From NCBI RefSeq assembly GCF_963675455.1, contig NZ_OY776217.1, positions 2,652,001 through 2,716,000 of the forward strand: 64,000 bases of DNA, read 5' to 3'. The translations under genes were made by a program, and so were the position numbers. This stretch comes from Emcibacter sp. (GTDB lineage Bacteria; Pseudomonadota; Alphaproteobacteria; Sphingomonadales; Emcibacteraceae). The notes under the pieces were generated by a model. It saw nothing but the letters and a program-made list of their open reading frames with translations, was not told where the DNA came from and made no database searches. Shown here piece by piece: positions 59,628 to 64,000 of the stretch (position 1 is the first letter of the stretch; every line of letters starts with the position of its first letter).

Positions 59628-62261
59628 ATGGCAATTCGTATGCTCATCGACGCATCGCACGAGGAAGAGACTCGTGTAGCCGTCGTTCGTGGGAACCGTG
59701 TAGAGGAATTCGACTATGAGTCAACTTCCAAGAAACCCCTCAAAGGAAATATCTATCTCGCCAAGGTAACCAGGGTAGAACCTTCCCTGCAGGCCGCCTT
59801 CGTTGATTACGGGGGAAACCGTCATGGATTCCTGGCCTTCAGCGAGATTCATCCTGACTATTACCAGATCCCCGTTGCTGATCGGGAAGCCCTGATCGCA
59901 CAGGAAGCGGCCGCCAACGTCGATATTCTTGAAGAAGAAGCCCCCGCCGGGGAAATTCCTGCTGATACACAGCCTGACAATATTCCGGAAGAAGAAGCCG
60001 AATTCTCTGAAGAGTCAGCTTTGGCTGACGAAACCGCAGAACAGGATAAATCATCCGATGGCTCCGCAGAAAACGGAAATGGTGAAGATATCTCAGACGA
60101 AGATGTTGAATCCCTTCATGCCGATGATGAAGAGGAAGAAGCCAGAATAAGGCTGCGTATGGCAAAGCGTCTTCGCCACAAGTATAAAATTCAGGAAGTC
60201 ATTAAAAAACGCCAGATCATCCTGGTTCAGGTCGTCAAGGAAGAACGCGGTAACAAGGGTGCTGCCCTGACCACCTATCTGTCCCTGCCCGGCCGTTATT
60301 GCGTGCTGATGCCGAATACGCTGCATGGCGGCGGCGTGAGCCGCAAGATTTCCAGCGGCCAGGACCGTAAACGCCTTAAAACCATTCTTTCCGGCCTTAA
60401 CATGCCTCAGGGCATGGCCTGTATCATCCGTACGGCCGGCGCCAGCCGGACCAAACTGGAAGTCAAACGGGATTACGATTACCTGAACCGCATGTGGGAG
60501 AAAATCCGCGAACTGACCCTCAAGTCAATCGCGCCGGCCCTCATCTATGAAGAAGGCAATCTGATCAAACGCAGTATTCGTGACCTTTACACCCGCGAAA
60601 TCGATGAGATTTTTGTCGAGGGCGAGGAAGGCTACAAAACTGCAAAAACCTACATGAAACTTTTGATGCCGAGCCACGCCAAGAAGGTTCAGCATTACCA
60701 GGATGAGATCCCGCTTCTGCAAAGATTCCAGGTGGAGAGCCATCTGGACTCCATGTATAACCCTTCCGTTCAGCTGCGTTCCGGCGGTTATATCGTCATC
60801 AACCCGACTGAGGCACTGGTCTCCATCGATGTGAACTCCGGCAAGGCGACCAAAGAACACAATATCGAGGAAACAGCCTATAAAACCAACATGGAAGCTG
60901 CGGAAGAAATTGCCCGCCAGCTGAAATTGCGGGATATGGCCGGGCTGATCGTTATCGACTTTATCGACATGGAAGATCGCGGTAATATCCGGTCTGTCGA
61001 ACGCAAGATAAAAGATTGCCTGAAGTCTGACCGGGCCCGTATTCAGGTCGGAAAAATCAGCACCTTTGGCCTGATGGAAATGTCACGGCAGCGCCTTCGC
61101 GCCGGGGTTTTGGAATCGAGCACCCGGACCTGTCCGCATTGTGACGGAACAGGCGTCATCCGGTCCGTTGAATCTCAGTCGCTGCATATCCTGCGTGTCA
61201 TTGAGGAAGAAGGAATACGCAAAAGAACAAGTAATATTGTTCTTTACCTGCCGGCAAATGTGGCAATCTATATCCTGAACCAGAAACGGCAGCAGTTGAT
61301 GGATCTGGAACAGAGACACGGCTTCAGCGTCGGGATTTCTATTGATGAAAGCCTGACCGAAAACGGGTACCGGATGGACCGGACCGAAGGACAGAAACTT
61401 AAAACTGAATCAAAAAACAGTCTCCAGCTCGGTGGTGATATATCCACTCTGGTTGATGTGACTGAAGATGATGTTTCCCCTGCCCCTGCCCCGGCCCATA
61501 CCCACGCCGATGATGAAGATCGTGAAAAGCCCAAACGCAAACGCCGTCGCCGTCGCAGGAAGCCACGTGCCGATGAAGGTGAAACACCTGAAATGGAAAC
61601 GGGGGATTCTGAAACTGAAGCCAGAGAAGTGACTGAACCGGAAGGCTCAGAAAGTTCAGAAACTGAAGATGGCGAGAAAAAAACCTCTACCCGTCGTCGT
61701 CGTCCCCGTCGCAGAAACCGTCGTGACAGAACTGACCAGCAGGAAGGTTCAACAACCGACGAGACACCTTCCGAGGTGTCAGAGGTGACAGAAACGCCTG
61801 CTGATGTTCAGGCGCCTGTAGAAGCGACAGAAACCGGCGAAGCACCGAAAAAACCGCGGCGCCGCAGGACCCGGAAACCGGAAACCGGTGTGGAAGTTAC
61901 TGCACAGACTGCTCCGGAGGCTTCTCCAGAAATTCCTCAAGCAACAGTCGCGGAGGGTGAAACAACTGAGAAACCGAAAAGACGCCGTACCCGCAAACCC
62001 AAAGCGGAAGCTGCGGAAGCAACGCAGGAAATAAAAACCGAAACTCCGGAGGCCCGCGAACCGGCCCCGAAGCAGAAGGAAGTTGTTAAGCCGGCTCCGG
62101 CGCCGGAGAAAAAAGTTGAGACCAAGGCCGCACCTGCGCCCTCTCCCTTTGTCAATGTCATCGAAGTCGGCAGCAAGCCTGAGAAAAAAGATCAGGATGC
62201 CGCCAGAGGTGATGACAAAAGTACAAAAAAAGGTTGGTGGCAAAGAACCTTTGGTGATTGA
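59628..62261 (+). CDS. rne: Ribonuclease E/G
   Basis: Essential endoribonuclease of mRNA decay and rRNA/tRNA processing, and degradosome scaffold. The 877-residue protein starts MAIRMLIDASHEEETRVAVV, with the S1 domain split by an acidic, low-complexity insertion (about residues 101-172). The 5'-sensor/catalytic core contains the DNase I-like metal-binding Asp residues (SIDVNSGKATKE and LIVIDFIDM). The Zn-link is C502-P-H-C505 (TCPHCDGTG). From about 590 the tail alternates acidic stretches with Arg-rich blocks (KRKRRRRRRKPRADE, RRRRPRRRNRRDRT, two copies of RRRTRKP). The tail likely binds RNA and degradosome partners. Followed by a strong terminator. Confidence 0.95.
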   Translation: MAIRMLIDASHEEETRVAVVRGNRVEEFDYESTSKKPLKGNIYLAKVTRVEPSLQAAFVDYGGNRHGFLAFSEIHPDYYQIPVADREALIAQEAAANVDILEEEAPAGEIPADTQPDNIPEEEAEFSEESALADETAEQDKSSDGSAENGNGEDISDEDVESLHADDEEEEARIRLRMAKRLRHKYKIQEVIKKRQIILVQVVKEERGNKGAALTTYLSLPGRYCVLMPNTLHGGGVSRKISSGQDRKRLKTILSGLNMPQGMACIIRTAGASRTKLEVKRDYDYLNRMWEKIRELTLKSIAPALIYEEGNLIKRSIRDLYTREIDEIFVEGEEGYKTAKTYMKLLMPSHAKKVQHYQDEIPLLQRFQVESHLDSMYNPSVQLRSGGYIVINPTEALVSIDVNSGKATKEHNIEETAYKTNMEAAEEIARQLKLRDMAGLIVIDFIDMEDRGNIRSVERKIKDCLKSDRARIQVGKISTFGLMEMSRQRLRAGVLESSTRTCPHCDGTGVIRSVESQSLHILRVIEEEGIRKRTSNIVLYLPANVAIYILNQKRQQLMDLEQRHGFSVGISIDESLTENGYRMDRTEGQKLKTESKNSLQLGGDISTLVDVTEDDVSPAPAPAHTHADDEDREKPKRKRRRRRRKPRADEGETPEMETGDSETEAREVTEPEGSESSETEDGEKKTSTRRRRPRRRNRRDRTDQQEGSTTDETPSEVSEVTETPADVQAPVEATETGEAPKKPRRRRTRKPETGVEVTAQTAPEASPEIPQATVAEGETTEKPKRRRTRKPKAEAAEATQEIKTETPEAREPAPKQKEVVKPAPAPEKKVETKAAPAPSPFVNVIEVGSKPEKKDQDAARGDDKSTKKGWWQRTFGD

Positions 62262-62284
62262 TTAACGTCGTAAAGTCACAATAT

Positions 62285-62319
62285 AAATAAGGCCCAGTCA
62301 TGATTGGGCCTTATTTTTT
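62285..62319 (+). terminator. Strong intrinsic terminator after rne
   Basis: A perfect 12-bp stem AAATAAGGCCCA (62285-62296) and TGGGCCTTATTT (62305-62316), with an 8-base loop and further T to 62319. It lies 24 bases after the rne stop. Confidence 0.9.
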
Positions 62320-62398
62320 GTCTACATCCTGGTCTATGATGTACGGGGGTGTGGTGAGTTTTTATTTGACGTAATTCCGGAGGAACCATACCTTTACG

Positions 62399-63868
62399 AT
62401 GATGTCTTTCATATCGGCAAAATCCGGGTTTTCCAGAATCCTCTCTGTCATACTCCCAATCAGTATGGTCCTGAGTTCCGTTGCCCATGCCCAGCGCGGC
62501 GGCGGTTTGTCAATCCTCCGGGACGCGGAAATTGAAAAGACGATCCGGGATTTTTCAGAGCCCCTTTTTGAAGCGGCGGAACTAACCCCGGATTCGGTTG
62601 ATACCTATCTTGTAAATGACAATACGCTCAATGCATTCGTGGCCGGCGGACAGAATATTTTCATCCATACCGGCCTGATTATCGAGGCAACCGACTATAA
62701 CCAACTGGTTGGCGTCATTGCCCACGAAACCGGGCATATTACCGGCGGCCATATTTCTCGCTTTTCAGACGGCCTCAAAGGCGCCACGGCAATGACCATC
62801 CTCGGCACTATTCTCGGAGCTGCCGCAATTGCGGCAGGTTCAGGAGATGCCGGCATGGCCCTGATGATGGGAGGACAGCACCTTGGGCAGAGAAGCTACC
62901 TAAAGTACAGCAGGACCCAGGAATCCGCTGCCGACCAGGCCGGCCTGACCATACTGGAAAAGACACACCAGAGCGGTGAAGGCCTTATTACATTTCTTGA
63001 CTATCTTGGCGACCAGGAGCTGCTGAGTTCCTATCAGCAGGACCCCTACGCCCGCACCCATCCGGTCAGTATCGAGCGGATTTCAAAACTGCAGCAACGG
63101 GTCACCTCCTCGCCCTGGTACAAGGCGCCACCGGATCCTGTCGCGGAATACAAGTTCCGCCGCATGCAGGCCAAACTATTTGGCTATCTGAAGCCGGGTC
63201 AAACAACCCTGAACAAATATCCGCTGTCGGACCAGAGCGTCTTTGCCAAATATGCCAGGGCCTTCGCCTATCACAAGCTGCACCAGGTCCGGGAAGCCAT
63301 TGGCGAGATCAACTCGCTGATCGAGGCATATCCCAAAGACCCCTACTTCCATGAAACCAAAGGGCAAATTCTTTTTGAGAACGGATTTGTCAGGGAAGCC
63401 TCCGATGCTTACCGACTGGCGGTAAAATATCTGCCGAACAATGCCCTGATCCGGGTCACTTTTGCCCAGGCCCTGTTAGGGACAGAAGATGACAGCCTGG
63501 TTAGTGAGGCGCTGGAAAGTCTGGAATTTGCCCTGGCAAGAGATCCCAATAACTATTTTGCCTGGCTCCAGGCCTCCGTCGCCTATCATCGCAAAGGTAA
63601 TGAGGCCATGACCAGATATGCGACGGCCGAACGGTTTCTTCTGGCCGGTGATGTTCGCGGCGCAATGGTAAATGCCAAATTTGCCATGGATAGCCTGCCA
63701 AAGAACTCCAGTGAATGGATCAGGGCACAGGACATACTTGTCATCACCCAGTCAAATCTCAGCGATGAGGCTCAGAAGAAACTCCCTCCTCTCCCCGAAG
63801 ATAAACCGGATCAGGATAATCAGTTCAGGCAGACTTCTGCCAGAAGTGCCTTGCTCAAAGGATATTAA
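62399..63868 (+). CDS. Periplasmic M48 family metalloprotease with TPR-like C-terminus (BepA-like)
   Basis: Periplasmic zinc protease and chaperone-like factor; BepA in E. coli assists outer-membrane protein assembly. The 489-residue protein has a signal peptide (SRILSVILPISMVLSSVAHAQ), and HExxH at H109/E110/H113 (AHETGHITGGH) with the third ligand E175 (QESAADQAGL). Helical TPR-like repeats follow from about residue 260 (AKYARAFAYHKLHQVREAIGEINSLIEAYP ... VREASDAYRLAVKYLPNNALIRV). The GGAGG SD at 62379-62383 is 15 bases before the ATG, a long spacing. A probable DsbA-family gene follows after 13 bases. Confidence 0.92.
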   Translation: MMSFISAKSGFSRILSVILPISMVLSSVAHAQRGGGLSILRDAEIEKTIRDFSEPLFEAAELTPDSVDTYLVNDNTLNAFVAGGQNIFIHTGLIIEATDYNQLVGVIAHETGHITGGHISRFSDGLKGATAMTILGTILGAAAIAAGSGDAGMALMMGGQHLGQRSYLKYSRTQESAADQAGLTILEKTHQSGEGLITFLDYLGDQELLSSYQQDPYARTHPVSIERISKLQQRVTSSPWYKAPPDPVAEYKFRRMQAKLFGYLKPGQTTLNKYPLSDQSVFAKYARAFAYHKLHQVREAIGEINSLIEAYPKDPYFHETKGQILFENGFVREASDAYRLAVKYLPNNALIRVTFAQALLGTEDDSLVSEALESLEFALARDPNNYFAWLQASVAYHRKGNEAMTRYATAERFLLAGDVRGAMVNAKFAMDSLPKNSSEWIRAQDILVITQSNLSDEAQKKLPPLPEDKPDQDNQFRQTSARSALLKGY

Positions 63869-63881
63869 TCAGGAAAAAACA

Positions 63882-64000
63882 ATGAATTACAGATTTCCCA
63901 GACTCTGCCGGCTTGCCGGCAGCTATATTATTATAACCACATCGCTGCTCTTCAGTTCTTCTGCCATCTCTGAAGACGGCTCTTTTTCACCGGCACAGAA
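63882..64000 (+). CDS. Exported protein, probably DsbA family (3' end outside window)
   Basis: Only 39 residues are in view, starting at ATG 63882 with AGGAAAAAA upstream. They comprise a signal peptide (LAGSYIIITTSLLFSSSAIS) then EDGSFSPAQ. The FSPAQ start of the mature part resembles the conserved FSPEQ N-terminus of DsbA-like thiol oxidoreductases, which often follow this M48 gene in alphaproteobacteria. The catalytic CxxC region lies beyond the window, so the assignment is inference. Confidence 0.5.
   Translation, partial: MNYRFPRLCRLAGSYIIITTSLLFSSSAISEDGSFSPAQ

Noticed and set aside
59417..59719. 100-codon frame running into the rne start
   Set aside because: Weak SD, odd composition, and it overlaps rne in another frame.
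1..64000. CRISPR arrays, insertion sequences, prophage genes
   Set aside because: No regularly spaced repeats, transposase or integrase motifs, or phage structural genes were seen on either strand.

Overview
The window is one contiguous stretch of chromosome from an alphaproteobacterium. Reasons: the orders trkA-trkH-hfq-hflX-mazG, rlpA-DD-carboxypeptidase-tmk-holB-metG-tatD-MBL, glnE-bcp-DUF455, M23 peptidase-bactofilin and amidase-PBP1a-prfB with a divergent rne are typical of that class. The RNase E also carries an acidic insertion in its S1 domain and an Arg-rich tail, and release factor 2 reads SPY where E. coli reads SPF. GC content looks moderate (low 50s by eye). A marine order such as Emcibacterales, Kordiimonadales or Sneathiellales would fit, but this is only an inference. 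No phage, IS element or CRISPR array was seen. Gene density is very high and almost everything is core metabolism or envelope biology.

Layout. 1-6.2 kb: potassium uptake (trkA, cut by the window edge, and trkH), hfq, hflX, an inositol-phosphatase-family enzyme and convergent mazG. 6.2-9.9 kb: a strong-SD 50-codon ORF, a large hybrid histidine kinase and a convergent GNAT acetyltransferase. 9.9-12.2 kb: a CPA2 antiporter, a decayed amino-acid permease and tRNA-Ser(UGA). 12.4-23 kb: a long same-strand run with lytic transglycosylase, RlpA, DD-carboxypeptidase, tmk, holB, metG, TatD, MBL hydrolase, MFS transporter, periplasmic cyclophilin and a LOG-family protein. 23-24.2 kb: convergent chromate transporter. 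24.2-26.8 kb: a secreted zinc metalloprotease with a PEP-CTERM-like tail and a small secreted partner. 26.8-30.8 kb: a MacAB-type efflux operon headed by a MarR regulator. 31-35.9 kb: an AT-rich membrane protein, a YbbAP-type ABC exporter with a coupled tail-anchored mini-protein, and divergent tesA. 36-41.3 kb: a PepSY-like periplasmic protein, a YbfF-like esterase, panE, tandem cysteine desulfurases and cysE. 41.5-48 kb: hydrolase, anmK, tyrS and a giant AsmA-like protein. 48-54 kb: glnE, bcp, DUF455, M23 peptidase and bactofilin. 54-64 kb: prfB (programmed +1 frameshift), PBP1a, amidase, rne, an M48 protease with TPR-like tail, and the start of a probable DsbA-family protein.

Functionally the window is rich in cell-wall synthesis and remodelling (transglycosylases, DD-carboxypeptidase, PBP1a, amidase, M23 peptidase, anmK, bactofilin), outer-membrane and periplasmic quality control (AsmA-like, M48, DsbA-like, cyclophilin) and RNA control (Hfq, RNase E, HflX, RF2). 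The most noteworthy observations are: convergent genes that abut or overlap at 7 of 9 tail-to-tail junctions, with two intrinsic terminators sitting only beyond the opposing gene, which implies long antisense 3' ends; palindromes around the MarR-efflux operon; a MacA adaptor with an LTXXQ-like insert; the metalloprotease with a VSAPA-type sorting tail and its partner; the mini-protein coupled to the Ybb-type exporter; and the textbook prfB frameshift site.
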